DNA of 64,000 nucleotides from Methanohalophilus levihalophilus. Its GTDB lineage: Archaea; Halobacteriota; Methanosarcinia; Methanosarcinales; Methanosarcinaceae. The notes beneath the pieces are model-generated. The model searched no databases, was not told the origin of the DNA, and worked only from the letters and a program-made list of their open reading frames with translations. Each line of letters starts with the position of its first letter. Position 1 is the stretch's first letter. Below are positions 45,727-55,999 of the stretch, one piece after another. The stretch lies in contig NZ_JAGGLK010000001.1 of assembly GCF_017874375.1 (NCBI RefSeq), positions 62,001 through 126,000 of the forward strand, given 5' to 3'. The position numbers were made by a program, and so were the translations under genes.

Positions 45727-46218
45727 ATGAAAACGTCAAATTTATTTGAAGAAGAACTGGCACTAACTCCTGTAATTGGTACCATTCTGATGATTCTTAT
45801 TGTTGTTATTCTCGCATCTGTATCTGCTATTTTCCTTTTTGATTTAGGTGTATCTGACGAACCTCCTCAGGCAAGCATCAAAGGAACACTTGGAAGCGCA
45901 AATACGGGAAATTTCAATGTTATAATGATAGAGCATCAGGGTGGTAGTGAAGTTATGCTGAATGTTGCCACTACAAGAGTCGAAATTAATGGTGAAGCTG
46001 TGAATCTTGATGCTTTAGCTGGTGCAAATGTAGAATTCGAGGCTGGTGATGTTCTCTATCTTGTAAAAAATGGCTCTTCCACTCCTTACTGGCTACTTCA
46101 GACAAGTAATTCAGGAGGTGCGCAGGAGAATGTTCTCGGTTCAGGTGATACAGTTGGTGTCAAGTTTATTGACATAAACAGCCAGGCGGTTATCTCGGAT
46201 TTTGAAGTTAGTTTCTAA
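45727..46218 (+). CDS. archaeal type IV pilin-like protein, copy 2
   Basis: A 163-residue paralogue of the preceding pilin (EELALTPVIGTILMILIVVI, then similar spacing of IEHQGGSEVML and FEAGDVLYLVKNG). Start ATG 45727, with GGGGT (45717-45721) upstream, aligns its leader with that of copy 1; ATG 45715 is the alternative. Separate transcription is likely because of the terminator before it. Divergence from copy 1 suggests a major/minor pilin pair. Confidence 0.85.
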   Translation: MKTSNLFEEELALTPVIGTILMILIVVILASVSAIFLFDLGVSDEPPQASIKGTLGSANTGNFNVIMIEHQGGSEVMLNVATTRVEINGEAVNLDALAGANVEFEAGDVLYLVKNGSSTPYWLLQTSNSGGAQENVLGSGDTVGVKFIDINSQAVISDFEVSF

Positions 46219-46274
46219 ATCTAATAACTAATAGTACTTGATGTGCCTTCCTCATTTCATTTTTTCAAAAAAAG

Positions 46275-47519
46275 TCATTTAAGGCTGCAGCACGCAATCT
46301 CTTTGGCGACCGGATTCTGCATAAACTCTCTTATTTTATCCATATCATCAGTCTGTCCCAACACCCACATAAGTTTGACAAGCGCAACTTCAGGCAGCAT
46401 ATCTTCAGCTTCGATTGCCCCTGCTTTTATCATATCCCTGCCTGTGTCGTATACTCTATCACAGATACGTCCGTTAAGACACTGTGACGTCACTATTATC
46501 GGGATTCCTGCTTTCGTTGCTCTTTCTATTTCAGGAACCCAATCCGTGGAAACATGCCCAAGTCCAGTTCCTTCAATTACGATTCCTTTGTATCTCTTAT
46601 CAATGTAGTAGGAAAGAACTGCCGGATCTGCTGCCGGAGTGAATTTTACTAAAGCACACTTTGGTTGTATTGTTTCAAAAAGTTTCAGCTTTTTCTCACC
46701 GCGTTTTGCATAATTCAGGTTTGTTGTAATTTCCCGGTTTGAGTAATCAACATGTCCTATTGGTTCTGAATTGAGTGATTTGAAAGCATCCCTGCGGGAA
46801 GTGTGCATCTTTCTCACACGTGTGCCGTAATGAATTGCGCACCCGTCGTCAGAACTGCTCTCATGCATTACAACACAAACCTCTGCAATATCGCTGATTG
46901 CGACAGTTGCCGCGCAGATCGCATTCATCACATTGTCACTGCTTGGTCTGTCTGCACTTCTCTGGGAACCAACGAAAACTACAGGAACCGGGGTTTGCAG
47001 CATGAAAGAGAGGGCTGCTGCCGAATACATCATAGTGTCTGTGCCGTGGGCAATGACAATCCCATCAGCTCCATTCTCTATTTCCTCAGCAACAGCACGA
47101 GCAAGATCAATCCAGGTTTCCGGTTTCATATTTTCGGAAAGTATGTTTGTAATAATCCTTCCCCGGATGTTTGCGATTTCCTCAAGTTCTGGAATTGCTT
47201 TAACAATGTCATCTGCAGAAAAGTGGGCGGTTACTGCACCTGTGCGGTAATCCACCTTACTCGCAATTGTTCCGCCTGTGGAAAGGATCGTAATGTTGGG
47301 AAGGTTCTTGTTTGCTTGCGCTTTTTCCTTATGGGGGATTGTTTTTCCTTCAGCTTTTTTCTCAATCAAAGTAATTTCTGCACCTTCAGGTTCAATTCCC
47401 ACGTTATAACCGTTTTTCATCTTCACCACAATATGGCCGGTTACCGAAGGCATGGCTACACCTTCATATTCATTACCGTTTCTTGTGACTCTGATTATAT
47501 CTCCCAACTCGTAATCCAT
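46275..47519 (-). CDS. gatD: glutamyl-tRNA(Gln) amidotransferase subunit D
   Basis: Asparaginase-like subunit of the archaeal GatDE amidotransferase, which releases ammonia from glutamine so that GatE can turn Glu-tRNA(Gln) into Gln-tRNA(Gln). 414 residues: N-terminal GatD-specific beta domain ([20 protein letters not shown]), then the amidase core with the catalytic Thr in [10 protein letters not shown] and the second Thr/Asp/Lys set in [11 protein letters not shown]. gatE is not in the window. It follows argH after 27 bases. Confidence 0.95.
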   Translation of the reverse strand: MDYELGDIIRVTRNGNEYEGVAMPSVTGHIVVKMKNGYNVGIEPEGAEITLIEKKAEGKTIPHKEKAQANKNLPNITILSTGGTIASKVDYRTGAVTAHFSADDIVKAIPELEEIANIRGRIITNILSENMKPETWIDLARAVAEEIENGADGIVIAHGTDTMMYSAAALSFMLQTPVPVVFVGSQRSADRPSSDNVMNAICAATVAISDIAEVCVVMHESSSDDGCAIHYGTRVRKMHTSRRDAFKSLNSEPIGHVDYSNREITTNLNYAKRGEKKLKLFETIQPKCALVKFTPAADPAVLSYYIDKRYKGIVIEGTGLGHVSTDWVPEIERATKAGIPIIVTSQCLNGRICDRVYDTGRDMIKAGAIEAEDMLPEVALVKLMWVLGQTDDMDKIREFMQNPVAKEIACCSLK

Positions 47520-47546
47520 ATTTTTCCCTTTGCGTAATTATGAAAC

Positions 47547-49025
47547 TTAATTGTCTTTTGTGAATTCATTGACGGATTTCATGAGATTAGCCAGTGCATC
47601 ATCAATGTTTTCACTGATTTTGGCAACTTTTCTTTCTTCCACTAAAAGCTGCTCTCGCACCCTTGCAATTGAATTGCCTATTTCTTCTGGATTCGGTCCG
47701 CCGATGTTGTTCCTTCTCTTTATATTAAGCATTGGATCAAGGGCTTCTTTTACCATCTGTTCAGTGAGTCCGCGTTTAATCAGGCTTTCCCCGAGGATGT
47801 CTTTTCCGGCTGTCTCGATGTCTGAAATATCCGGTTCATTTTCCATTCGTGCAAGCTGGCCGACTATCTGGTGAGCTGTCCGGAAGGGGATATCACATTC
47901 TCTAACGAGGGTGTCTGCAAGTTCTGTAGCAGTTGTAAATCCAGTTGTTGATTGTTCTGCAAGTATATCTTCATTGATTTTCATGGATGCCAGCATTCCT
48001 GCTGCAACTCTCAAAGATGCACGGCAAGTCAGGACACTATTCCAGATGTGGGGCGTTGCTTCCTGAAGATCTCGGTTGTAACTTAATGGCAATCCTTTGC
48101 AAATTGTAAGTAATGCTATAAGGCTCCCGGTTGCAACTCCGCTTTTTCCTCTCAGGAGTTCTGCAGTGTCCGGGTTCTTCTTCTGGGGCATTATTGATGA
48201 AGTGGAAGCATATTGGTCTGAAAGTTCAATGAATGAAAACTCGGTTGAAGACCAGACAACCAGCTCTTCTGCAATGCGCGTCAGATTAATCATAATGCAT
48301 GAAATCACTGAAGCGGTTTCTATCAGGAAGTCACGACTGCTAACAGCATCCATGGAGTTTTCAATAATCTCATTAAAGGCCAGCAGTTCCCGGGTTCTTT
48401 CCCGGTTTATGGAAAAGCCGGTTGAAGCAAATGCAGCTGCACCCAGTGGTGAGCGATTCACACGGGCGAAGCAATCGATTGCTCTTTCAAGATCTCTTCC
48501 CAAGGCCTGCTGATGTGCCATCATGTGATGTGCCATTGTTGTTGGTTGTGCATGTTGCAAATGAGTGTACCCGGGCATCAAGGTTTCCCGGTGCTTACCT
48601 GCCAATTCAAGTAATACGGCACGTATATGCACTAATTCTTCCATCATTCCCAGAAGCTCTTCTCGTAATCTCAGCCGTATGCAGGTTGCAACTTCATCAT
48701 TACGAGATCTTCCGGAATGCATCCTTCCGCCGACGTCTTCACCAACAAGATCTATTAGTCTCGCTTCCAGAGCAATATGAATATCTTCATATGAGTGATC
48801 AAGCCTGTCAATTCCTTCTTCCCTGACCTGCAGTAAACCTTTAAGGATTGATCCGGAATCGGATTGTTTGATAATTCCCTGTTCTGTAAGCATTACGGTA
48901 TGTGCAAAATCCACAAGAATATCTGCATCAAAAATCCATCTGTCGGCTTTGAGAGATGTTGTGTATTCCATAATCTCTTCATCAGGAACCGACTCCAGCC
49001 GTCCGCGTCGCAGGATGTCACTCAT
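47547..49025 (-). CDS. argH: argininosuccinate lyase
   Basis: Last step of arginine synthesis, splitting argininosuccinate to arginine and fumarate. 492 residues of the fumarase/aspartase superfamily with the HSGRSRNDEVAT N-terminal helix, TPGYTHLQHAQPTT-like motif (MPGYTHLQHAQPTTMAHH) and the mobile signature SSIMPQKKNPDTAELLRGK. Length is somewhat above the bacterial enzyme by a C-terminal extension after about 465. Same strand as gatD. Confidence 0.95.
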   Translation of the reverse strand: MSDILRRGRLESVPDEEIMEYTTSLKADRWIFDADILVDFAHTVMLTEQGIIKQSDSGSILKGLLQVREEGIDRLDHSYEDIHIALEARLIDLVGEDVGGRMHSGRSRNDEVATCIRLRLREELLGMMEELVHIRAVLLELAGKHRETLMPGYTHLQHAQPTTMAHHMMAHQQALGRDLERAIDCFARVNRSPLGAAAFASTGFSINRERTRELLAFNEIIENSMDAVSSRDFLIETASVISCIMINLTRIAEELVVWSSTEFSFIELSDQYASTSSIMPQKKNPDTAELLRGKSGVATGSLIALLTICKGLPLSYNRDLQEATPHIWNSVLTCRASLRVAAGMLASMKINEDILAEQSTTGFTTATELADTLVRECDIPFRTAHQIVGQLARMENEPDISDIETAGKDILGESLIKRGLTEQMVKEALDPMLNIKRRNNIGGPNPEEIGNSIARVREQLLVEERKVAKISENIDDALANLMKSVNEFTKDN

Positions 49026-49127
49026 AAAATACCTCGGGTGTCAGGATCAAAAGTTAAAGGGCTTATTTCCCTTTTATACATGGTCTTTGTAAATAAAAGT
49101 AGCTATTTGCTTGCCACTTCTCTGGAT

Positions 49128-51911
49128 TTATTCGGTATCAGAAACAGGTAAACTTATGTGGACTTCAGTACCCTTTCCTTCTCCTTCACTCTCAATCCAG
49201 ATTGTCCCATGATGGGCTTCAGCAATTGTTTTTGAAATGTAAAGGCCAAGACCTGTGCCACCATATTTACGCTTGCGGGATGAATCAATCTGATAAAACC
49301 TCTGGAACAGGCTTCCAATCATCTCTTTCGGAATTCCAATACCGCTGTCCTTTACAATTATGTGAATTCCTTCATCTTCTGCAAGGCCGCTGACAGTTAC
49401 ATTTCCTTCTTCCGGAGTAAACTTGATAGCATTATCCACGATATTTGTAATCATATCAGTCAGTTTATCCCTGTCACCGTTGATCAAAGGCATTTCTTTG
49501 TCAAGTTTTAGTTCAAGATTTACCTTTTTTTGACTTGCCTGTATTTTCAAATCTTCCTGAATATGCGCAAGAATTTCCTCGATTTGCAATGGCTCGAAGA
49601 AGTATTCCACCGTTCCGGCCTGTATTCTGCTTAAGTAGAGTAAGCTTTCAACAAGCCTTTTCAAACGTTCAGAATTGCGCGCTACGGTATTCTGGGCTTT
49701 GAGCTGTTCCTCGTTAAGTTCGCCAAGTGTTCCGTCAGAAAGCAGCTGGGTGTATCCTTTTATTGAAGTGAGGGGTGTTTTGAGCTCGTGGCTGACATTT
49801 GAAAGGAATTCGTCTTTCATCTTGTCCAGTGATTTAAGTTCTTCGTTAGCTTCAGCTAGCTCTTCAGCATATCGTTTTAGCTCTTCTTCTGCCCTTTTCC
49901 TTTCTGTGATATCACGGGCTACAACAAGGATGCTGGGCTTGTCATCGTATTCGATAATACGAGCGCTAATTTCCACAGGAATGGCTGTTCCATCCTTGTT
50001 TTCATATGTGGCTTCAAAAATTGCATTTCCTTTTTCTTTCAGGTAATTTATGCGCTCAGGAATTTCTTCCATGGACAAACGGGTGTTCAGATCCATGGTA
50101 TTCATGGAAAGCATTTCTTCACGTGAATAACCCAGTTTTTCATAAGCTGCACGATTTACTTCAAGCAGGTCTCCATCAAAATCGTGCAGGAAAATTGCAT
50201 CATTTGTGCTTGAAAAAATAGTCCTGAATTTATCTTCCGATTTTTTGATCTTTTCTTCAGATTTGCGGCGTTGTATTAGTCTCCACATTCCCTGCATAAG
50301 AAGTGTTAACTGTCTTGCATCAGAGTTGTCGTAGTTCTCCATTTTGTTTGCAACTCCTGCAAGTGCAACAACTTTGTCCTCTTCAAAAATAGGTACGTCC
50401 ATGTGTCTTACAATTTCAACATGACCTTTGGAATATCCGCTCTTGAGGGGATTTGGATCATTGTAATTGTTATTGATAAACAGTTTTCTCTTGCGAACCG
50501 CTTCGCCCCAGAGTCCGGTCTTACGGATCTTGTATTCTAGTTTTTTATCTTTCACTTTGCAGCGATTCATGGCATTGTCCGTCCACGAGACAATCCTCAT
50601 GATCATTTCTTCTTCATCTACAAATGCGATATATCCCATGTTGCTACTGGTAAGCCGAACACCTTCCTCGCGGGCAAAATCGATTATTTCCTGCAAGGAT
50701 GCTTCTGACATCTGGTTTAATTTAACCAGTGTTTCCAGACGTGATTCATCAAGTCGAAGAGCCTCCTCAGCTTTCATGCGCTCACTGATATCTTCAACAA
50801 TTCCGACTCCTCCCAGAAGGGTTCCGTCTTCAGCAATATTTGGACTAAAATCGGCTTTAATGGGTGTTACCTTCTCACTGAAAGTAGAGCAATATTTTCC
50901 TTCATAATGCCCCTGCTCCTTTCTGAAAACTGCCTTTACGGCATCAGCCATTTTCTCATCCTGCAAATCAGTTAGCATGTTGAATCCCAGGATTTTATCT
51001 TTTGGAGTCCCGAGAATTGTGACAATGTTATCGTTGGAATGAGTAACTACTCCATCGGAGTCAAAGTTGAAAATTCCCAGTGGCGAATTTTCAAAAATAA
51101 GATGGTAATTCTTTTCGGATTCAAGCATTGCATCTTCTGCCATCTTGCGAGGGGTTATGTCAATCAGTATGCCCTGGAAATAAGATGGGTTCCCCATTTC
51201 ATCCCTTCCGAGATATGATCTCTCAGTGACCCACCGTGTATTCCCGTCTTTGGTTAATACGCGGTATTCTTTTGAAAAATAAGCTCTGCCCCCGATTTCA
51301 AGTTCAGTGACATCCGATTTAACTCCTTCAAGATCCTCTGGATGGATCCAGGTTCCGAAATTCATTTTTCCGGAAATGAAATCATCGATTGAATACCCAA
51401 ACTGGGATACATTTTCAGAAATGAATTCCAGTGGCCAGTTCTCCTCAGCTGTACAAAGGAATGCAACTACGGGGCTATTCCTGTAAATCTGCTGAAGTGT
51501 TTCCTTTGACTGTAGCTTATCACGAAGTGTTTTCTGGCTGATTTTGCGTTCCACAACTTTTTCAACGGTACAAACCATTCCATCATATTTCCCATTCTTA
51601 TCCAGCAAGGGGATGAGGTGGCCGTTCTGGAAACTGAAGGCTCCGTCTTTCGTAATTATTGGTAGTGACTTGTAGGATGTGGGTTCCAGTGTTTCCTGAA
51701 GTTTCCGGAAAAGCTCCCGGAAATGGGCTTCATCTCCCACACTTTGTTGGGTGGGGGACAGGAAAGTTTTCAACTCTTTCCCGAGAACTTCGCCTTCCTT
51801 CAAACCGGTTATTTTTTCCATCCCGGGATTAAAATAAACAAATTTTTTATCCTTATCAACTGCCCAAACTCCCATGGATACGCTATCAAGGATCTTCTTG
51901 CTTAAATCCAT
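49128..51911 (-). CDS. multi-PAS/GAF sensor histidine kinase
   Basis: A 927-residue soluble sensor kinase with no membrane segments. In order: PAS (about 1-120, with the WAVDKDKKFVYFNPG core), PAS/PAC (about 135-255), PAS (about 262-380), a GAF domain (about 395-560, with SNMGYIAFVDEEE and MDVPIFEEDKVVALAGVANK), PAS/PAC (about 565-690), then the HisKA helix with the acceptor His near 706 (DEFLSNVSHELKTPLTS) and the ATPase with NIVDNAIKFTPEEG and GGTGLGLYIS. No regulator is next to it. Ligands unknown. Confidence 0.92.
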   Translation of the reverse strand: MDLSKKILDSVSMGVWAVDKDKKFVYFNPGMEKITGLKEGEVLGKELKTFLSPTQQSVGDEAHFRELFRKLQETLEPTSYKSLPIITKDGAFSFQNGHLIPLLDKNGKYDGMVCTVEKVVERKISQKTLRDKLQSKETLQQIYRNSPVVAFLCTAEENWPLEFISENVSQFGYSIDDFISGKMNFGTWIHPEDLEGVKSDVTELEIGGRAYFSKEYRVLTKDGNTRWVTERSYLGRDEMGNPSYFQGILIDITPRKMAEDAMLESEKNYHLIFENSPLGIFNFDSDGVVTHSNDNIVTILGTPKDKILGFNMLTDLQDEKMADAVKAVFRKEQGHYEGKYCSTFSEKVTPIKADFSPNIAEDGTLLGGVGIVEDISERMKAEEALRLDESRLETLVKLNQMSEASLQEIIDFAREEGVRLTSSNMGYIAFVDEEEMIMRIVSWTDNAMNRCKVKDKKLEYKIRKTGLWGEAVRKRKLFINNNYNDPNPLKSGYSKGHVEIVRHMDVPIFEEDKVVALAGVANKMENYDNSDARQLTLLMQGMWRLIQRRKSEEKIKKSEDKFRTIFSSTNDAIFLHDFDGDLLEVNRAAYEKLGYSREEMLSMNTMDLNTRLSMEEIPERINYLKEKGNAIFEATYENKDGTAIPVEISARIIEYDDKPSILVVARDITERKRAEEELKRYAEELAEANEELKSLDKMKDEFLSNVSHELKTPLTSIKGYTQLLSDGTLGELNEEQLKAQNTVARNSERLKRLVESLLYLSRIQAGTVEYFFEPLQIEEILAHIQEDLKIQASQKKVNLELKLDKEMPLINGDRDKLTDMITNIVDNAIKFTPEEGNVTVSGLAEDEGIHIIVKDSGIGIPKEMIGSLFQRFYQIDSSRKRKYGGTGLGLYISKTIAEAHHGTIWIESEGEGKGTEVHISLPVSDTE

Positions 51912-51969
51912 AAAATCCTGCCACTCCTGATTAACACAAAACTATGTAAAAAGTATCTGCCTGCTGGCA

Positions 51970-52797
51970 TTAAATAGTTTGTTGTTTTTTGGAAGCAGTT
52001 ATTATTTTCCTGAGTGGTATGTGGAGCAGGTACCCCGCAGCCATTACAAGAATAATAGTGGAACCAGAAGGCACGTCAAGAATATAAGACAGGAATAAAC
52101 CCAGTATTGTGAAAACTGCTCCAAAGCAAATGGATAGTTTCATCATTCCAATCAGGTTTCCTGAAAAACTGCGGCTTATTGATGCCGGAATTGTTAAGAG
52201 TGCGATGACAAGGATTAGTCCTACAATGCGAATCATTACAACAATTGTCAGTGCAATAAGGCAAAGTAGCAAAAGGTTTAGTTTTTCTACGGGAAGGTCT
52301 GATACTTCGGCAAATTCTTCGTCAAAACTGATTGCCAGGAATTCCTTATAAAAAAGGTACGCAAAAATTATTATTATCACGTCAAGGACTGCCATCAGGT
52401 AAAGATCCATCAAAGGCACTGTCAGGATATTCCCGAAAAGGTAGGTCATGAGATCTGGTGCATAGCCGGGTGTAAGTCCTACAAACATGACACCGATTGC
52501 CATCCCTACAGCCCAGAGTATCCCGATTGCCGTATCCTCTGCAATTTTTGTCCTTCGATTGACAAGTCCCATTACAACAGCAGTTAAGACACTGAAAGGC
52601 AGGACACTCAAGATAGGATTAATTCCAAGGAAGTATCCGAGCCCGATTCCTCCAAAGGACGCGTGGGCAATACCGCCGCTTATGAATACGATTCTCTTGA
52701 CTACGACATAAACCCCGATTATTCCGCATGCAATGCTGGCAAGTAGTCCTGCAATTATTGCAGTCTGCATGAATTGGTATTGCAAGATTTCCAGCAT
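51970..52797 (-). CDS. znuB: metal ABC transporter permease (ZnuB-like)
   Basis: A 275-residue membrane subunit of the ABC-3 family with eight or so helices and typical segments GGIAHASFGGIGLGYFLG and LLLCLIALTIVVMIRIVG. Start ATG 52797 with GAGGT upstream was chosen over 52866, whose extension would overlap the ATPase gene. It sits last in a znuA-C-B order, 12 bases from znuC. Whether the metal is zinc or manganese is not certain. Confidence 0.9.
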   Translation of the reverse strand: MLEILQYQFMQTAIIAGLLASIACGIIGVYVVVKRIVFISGGIAHASFGGIGLGYFLGINPILSVLPFSVLTAVVMGLVNRRTKIAEDTAIGILWAVGMAIGVMFVGLTPGYAPDLMTYLFGNILTVPLMDLYLMAVLDVIIIIFAYLFYKEFLAISFDEEFAEVSDLPVEKLNLLLLCLIALTIVVMIRIVGLILVIALLTIPASISRSFSGNLIGMMKLSICFGAVFTILGLFLSYILDVPSGSTIILVMAAGYLLHIPLRKIITASKKQQTI

Positions 52798-52808
52798 GCT
52801 ATTAAACC

Positions 52809-53558
52809 TCAATGTTCCTTCAGTACCCTGTGGGGCATTCCGTGTGCAATCAAATCTACGGGGCAATGGTATGCATGTTTCAGATCGGATTCTGAAATTT
52901 CCTTTGAGTCATGGAAGAAAAGTGTCTGGTTTAAGCATGCAATTTTATCAACATAAGTGGAGACTGCGCTTAAATCGTGGGAAACCATAATGATTGTAAT
53001 TTTGGATTTGAGCTCGGCAAGTATCTCATAGAACTCTTTTTGCATCAATGCGTCAATTCCTGCTACGGGCTCATCCAGCAAAAGGATTTCAGGTTCGCTC
53101 GCCAGGGCTCGTGCAATAAATACCCTTTGCCGCTGTCCCCCTGAAAGTTCAGAAATCTGCCGATCTTTGAATTCAAGCATTTTAACTTTCCGGAGCGCAT
53201 TATTTACAGCTTCAATATCTTCTCTGGTATACTTTTTGAGCATCCGGTTTTTCCCCAGTCTTCCCATAAGTACAACTTCCCTTACATCTACAGGGAAGTC
53301 AGGACGATATGCACTGTGTTGTGGAACATAGCCAAGATATTCTCTTGCTTTTGCAGGCACTTTTCCAAAAATCCGCACATCTCCGCTATCCGGTTTTATC
53401 AGGCCCAGCAGGACTTTGAGCAGTGTGCTTTTTCCTCCGCCGTTGGGGCCTATAATCCCGAGGAAATCTCCTTTGTCTACTTTCAGGTTCACCTCTTTTA
53501 AGGCAGGAATTCTCCCATAGTAAACAGATAAATTGCGGACTTCAACTGCTTCTTCCAC
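52809..53558 (-). CDS. znuC: metal ABC transporter ATPase (ZnuC-like)
   Basis: A 249-residue ABC ATPase with Walker A GPNGGGKST, the Q-loop PQHSAYRPDFP, signature ELSGGQRQRVFIARAL, Walker B ILLLDEPVAGID and switch His in MVSHDLSAV. The YVPQHSA segment is typical of zinc/manganese importers. It lies between znuA and znuB. Confidence 0.92.
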   Translation of the reverse strand: MEEAVEVRNLSVYYGRIPALKEVNLKVDKGDFLGIIGPNGGGKSTLLKVLLGLIKPDSGDVRIFGKVPAKAREYLGYVPQHSAYRPDFPVDVREVVLMGRLGKNRMLKKYTREDIEAVNNALRKVKMLEFKDRQISELSGGQRQRVFIARALASEPEILLLDEPVAGIDALMQKEFYEILAELKSKITIIMVSHDLSAVSTYVDKIACLNQTLFFHDSKEISESDLKHAYHCPVDLIAHGMPHRVLKEH

Positions 53559-53570
53559 TTGCTTTTTCCC

Positions 53571-54530
53571 TCACTCAATAGCTGTAGCAAAGACTGTTGT
53601 TACATTATCCAGATTCTCTATATAGTCCTTTGCAAGAGGGTCTATCTGAATAACCTGGCCATCGATTTCCTCTGCAATTGCTTCCGCACTCTGTGTGCTG
53701 AATTGTGACTGGACAAAAATAACCTTAATCTCATGTTCCCTGGCAGAATCAACTATCTTGCTTAGCTCTTTTGCGCTTGGTTCTTTGCCTTCAGTCTCGA
53801 TGGTAAGCATATTAATTCCATATTCATCGGCAAAGTATCCCCAGGAAGGATGGAATGCCATTATGTAAGCTCCTTCTTTACCTTCAAGTGAGTCTCTTAT
53901 GCGACTGTCAAGTTCCTCAAGTTCTGCAAGGTAGCTTTCCTTGTTTTCAGTGTAATACGTTTCATTTTCAGGATCAATTTCAACAAGGGCTTCATGGATG
54001 TTTTTGACCATTATTTGAGCATTCAGGGGATTTGTCCAGATGTGTGGATCAGTCCCCTCGTGACTGTGCATTTCTTCTTCATCTGCATGCTGGATGCTTT
54101 CCCGTTGCTCTTCGTCATGCTCTTCCATTTCCCTGAGCTCAATCCCTTCGGAACAGTCTACAATAATCATATCTTTGTTGATATCTTGCAACTTTTCAAG
54201 CCACACTTCCTCGAAAGGTAAATTTGATCCAACAATCGCATACATTCTGGCATCGGATATTTCCTGAAGCTGTCCCGGGGTAGGTTCATGTGTTGCAGGG
54301 CTTGCTCCGGGCGGGATCATAAGAACGGTTTTAACCCGGTCGCCACCTATTTTTTCCACAAACTCCTGCTGTGGAAGAATGCTTACTGCTACAATGATTT
54401 TTCCGTCAGAATCTTCCATGCTTTGGGTGGATTCGTTCTTTCCATTGTCAGAAATACAACCACAAGTTGCAATTAGTATGATTAATAGTATTGTCAGGGT
54501 AATTTTCTTTGAGAAATTATGGCTTAGCAT
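53571..54530 (-). CDS. znuA: metal-binding lipoprotein of ABC transporter (ZnuA-like)
   Basis: A lipid-anchored solute-binding protein of 319 residues (cluster A-I). The signal ends in a lipobox-like IATCGC. It has metal-ligand histidines: PATHEPTPGQ, a charged His-rich loop EEHDEEQRESIQHADEEEMH, HIWTNP, and AFHPSWGYFAD. The His/Glu-rich loop is a hallmark of zinc importers. Start ATG 54530 is supported by GAGGATT five bases upstream. An inverted repeat lies 66 bases further up. Confidence 0.9.
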   Translation of the reverse strand: MLSHNFSKKITLTILLIILIATCGCISDNGKNESTQSMEDSDGKIIVAVSILPQQEFVEKIGGDRVKTVLMIPPGASPATHEPTPGQLQEISDARMYAIVGSNLPFEEVWLEKLQDINKDMIIVDCSEGIELREMEEHDEEQRESIQHADEEEMHSHEGTDPHIWTNPLNAQIMVKNIHEALVEIDPENETYYTENKESYLAELEELDSRIRDSLEGKEGAYIMAFHPSWGYFADEYGINMLTIETEGKEPSAKELSKIVDSAREHEIKVIFVQSQFSTQSAEAIAEEIDGQVIQIDPLAKDYIENLDNVTTVFATAIE

Positions 54531-54595
54531 TAGGAATCCTCGATTTTGGGTATGTGCCAAATATTCATGTTTGAATTGATCTTTTTGTTATCAGT

Positions 54596-54609
54596 AATAA
54601 TGAATTATT
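54596..54609. promoter_or_regulatory. AT-rich inverted repeat upstream of znuA
   Basis: AATAAT-GA-ATTATT, perfect 6-base arms with a two-base spacer, in the promoter zone of the metal importer. In this AT-rich region it may be chance; a DtxR or Fur-type regulator would bind a longer site. Confidence 0.25.
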
Positions 54610-54802
54610 GGCTTTGTTGTTAGTATTTTTATTTATGCTATGTTTAACCTGTATTGATATAAAAGTTGCTTATTTTTGGCATATATCAAAAATAACAATT
54701 TGCTTAATTGAATCAGATTGCAACTTTCAGGTCATCCATGATTTTTAAATAGCTGTGTTGCAATTAAGGAAGCAATCAAGAATCTTCTAACTAGGTGATT
54801 TA

Positions 54803-55960
54803 ATGTACGCAGATAGGATCAATGCACTACCCCCATATTTGTTCGCAACGATAGATGAAGCCAAGGCCAACATGATTGCAAAAGGTGTTGATGTTATCGA
54901 TCTGGGTGTAGGAGACCCGGATATGCCTACACCATCCCATATCGTGGATTCCATGTGTGAAGCTGTCAAAGATCCAGCTACGCACCGCTATCCTTCATAC
55001 ACAGGTATGATGGAATTCAGGGAAGCAGCAACCCAGTGGTGCAAGGACACTAAAGGTGTGGACCTTGATCCGGCAACTGAAGCTCTCACAATGATCGGCT
55101 CCAAGGAAGGAGTTGCACACATTCCTCTTGCTTTTGTAAATCCGGGAGATATTGCATTGATTCCTGATCCTGCATATCCGGTTTACAAAATCGGGACACA
55201 GTTTGCAGGCGGAGTTCCGCACATCATGCCTCTTCTCGCAGAGAATGACTTCCTTCCTGATCTGGATGCCATCCCAGCCGATGTCCTCGCAAAATCCAAA
55301 TTAATGTTCCTCAATTATCCAAATAATCCAACATCAGCAACGGCAACCAGTAAATTCTTCGAAGAGGTTGTTGACTTTGCACGCGAGAACAATATTGTTG
55401 TTGTCCATGACAATGCATACTCTGAAATGGTTTATGATGACTACAAGGCTCCAAGCTTTTTAGCAGTTGACGGTGCAATGGATGTTGGTATTGAGCTCTA
55501 TTCTCTTTCCAAGACCTACAATATGACCGGCTGGAGGATTGCCTTTGCAGTTGGTAACCGTGAAATGATAAGGGGTTTTGGGAAAGCTAAATCAAACATT
55601 GATTCAGGTGCATTCGACGCTGTCCAGAGGGCAGGAATTACCGCACTTAGCAGCTCCCAGCAGTGTGTTGATGACATGAACAAGATTTATCAGGAAAGGC
55701 GTGATGCATTGCTTAAAGGTCTGGATGCTCTTGGAATCGATATGAAACCTCCAAAGGCAACTTTCTACATGTGGGCACCTGTTCCTGAGAAATATAATTC
55801 GATGGACTTCTCAAAGCTGCTTCTGGAAGAGGCCGGCATTGTCGCAACACCGGGTGTCGGTTTTGGCGACTATGGTGAAGGATACATCAGGTTTGCGCTG
55901 ACCCAGTCTGTTGAGCGCATCGAAGAAGCTGTGGAAAGAATGGAAAAACTCGACGTATAA
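54803..55960 (+). CDS. dapL: LL-diaminopimelate aminotransferase DapL
   Basis: PLP enzyme of 385 residues that makes LL-diaminopimelate directly from tetrahydrodipicolinate for lysine synthesis. Features: [17 protein letters not shown] and [11 protein letters not shown] at the start, [11 protein letters not shown] in the middle, and the PLP lysine near residue 237 in [13 protein letters not shown]. The DapL-like N terminus and the [10 protein letters not shown] pattern separate it from aspartate aminotransferase. Confidence 0.92.
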   Translation: MYADRINALPPYLFATIDEAKANMIAKGVDVIDLGVGDPDMPTPSHIVDSMCEAVKDPATHRYPSYTGMMEFREAATQWCKDTKGVDLDPATEALTMIGSKEGVAHIPLAFVNPGDIALIPDPAYPVYKIGTQFAGGVPHIMPLLAENDFLPDLDAIPADVLAKSKLMFLNYPNNPTSATATSKFFEEVVDFARENNIVVVHDNAYSEMVYDDYKAPSFLAVDGAMDVGIELYSLSKTYNMTGWRIAFAVGNREMIRGFGKAKSNIDSGAFDAVQRAGITALSSSQQCVDDMNKIYQERRDALLKGLDALGIDMKPPKATFYMWAPVPEKYNSMDFSKLLLEEAGIVATPGVGFGDYGEGYIRFALTQSVERIEEAVERMEKLDV

Positions 55961-55999
55961 TTAACACATATGGCAGGTTTTCCTGCCATCACTCTCTTT

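Noticed and set aside
46803-47537. Plus-strand reading frame of 244 residues
   Set aside because: Antisense to gatD, rich in Cys/His/Phe from reverse codons; not a gene.
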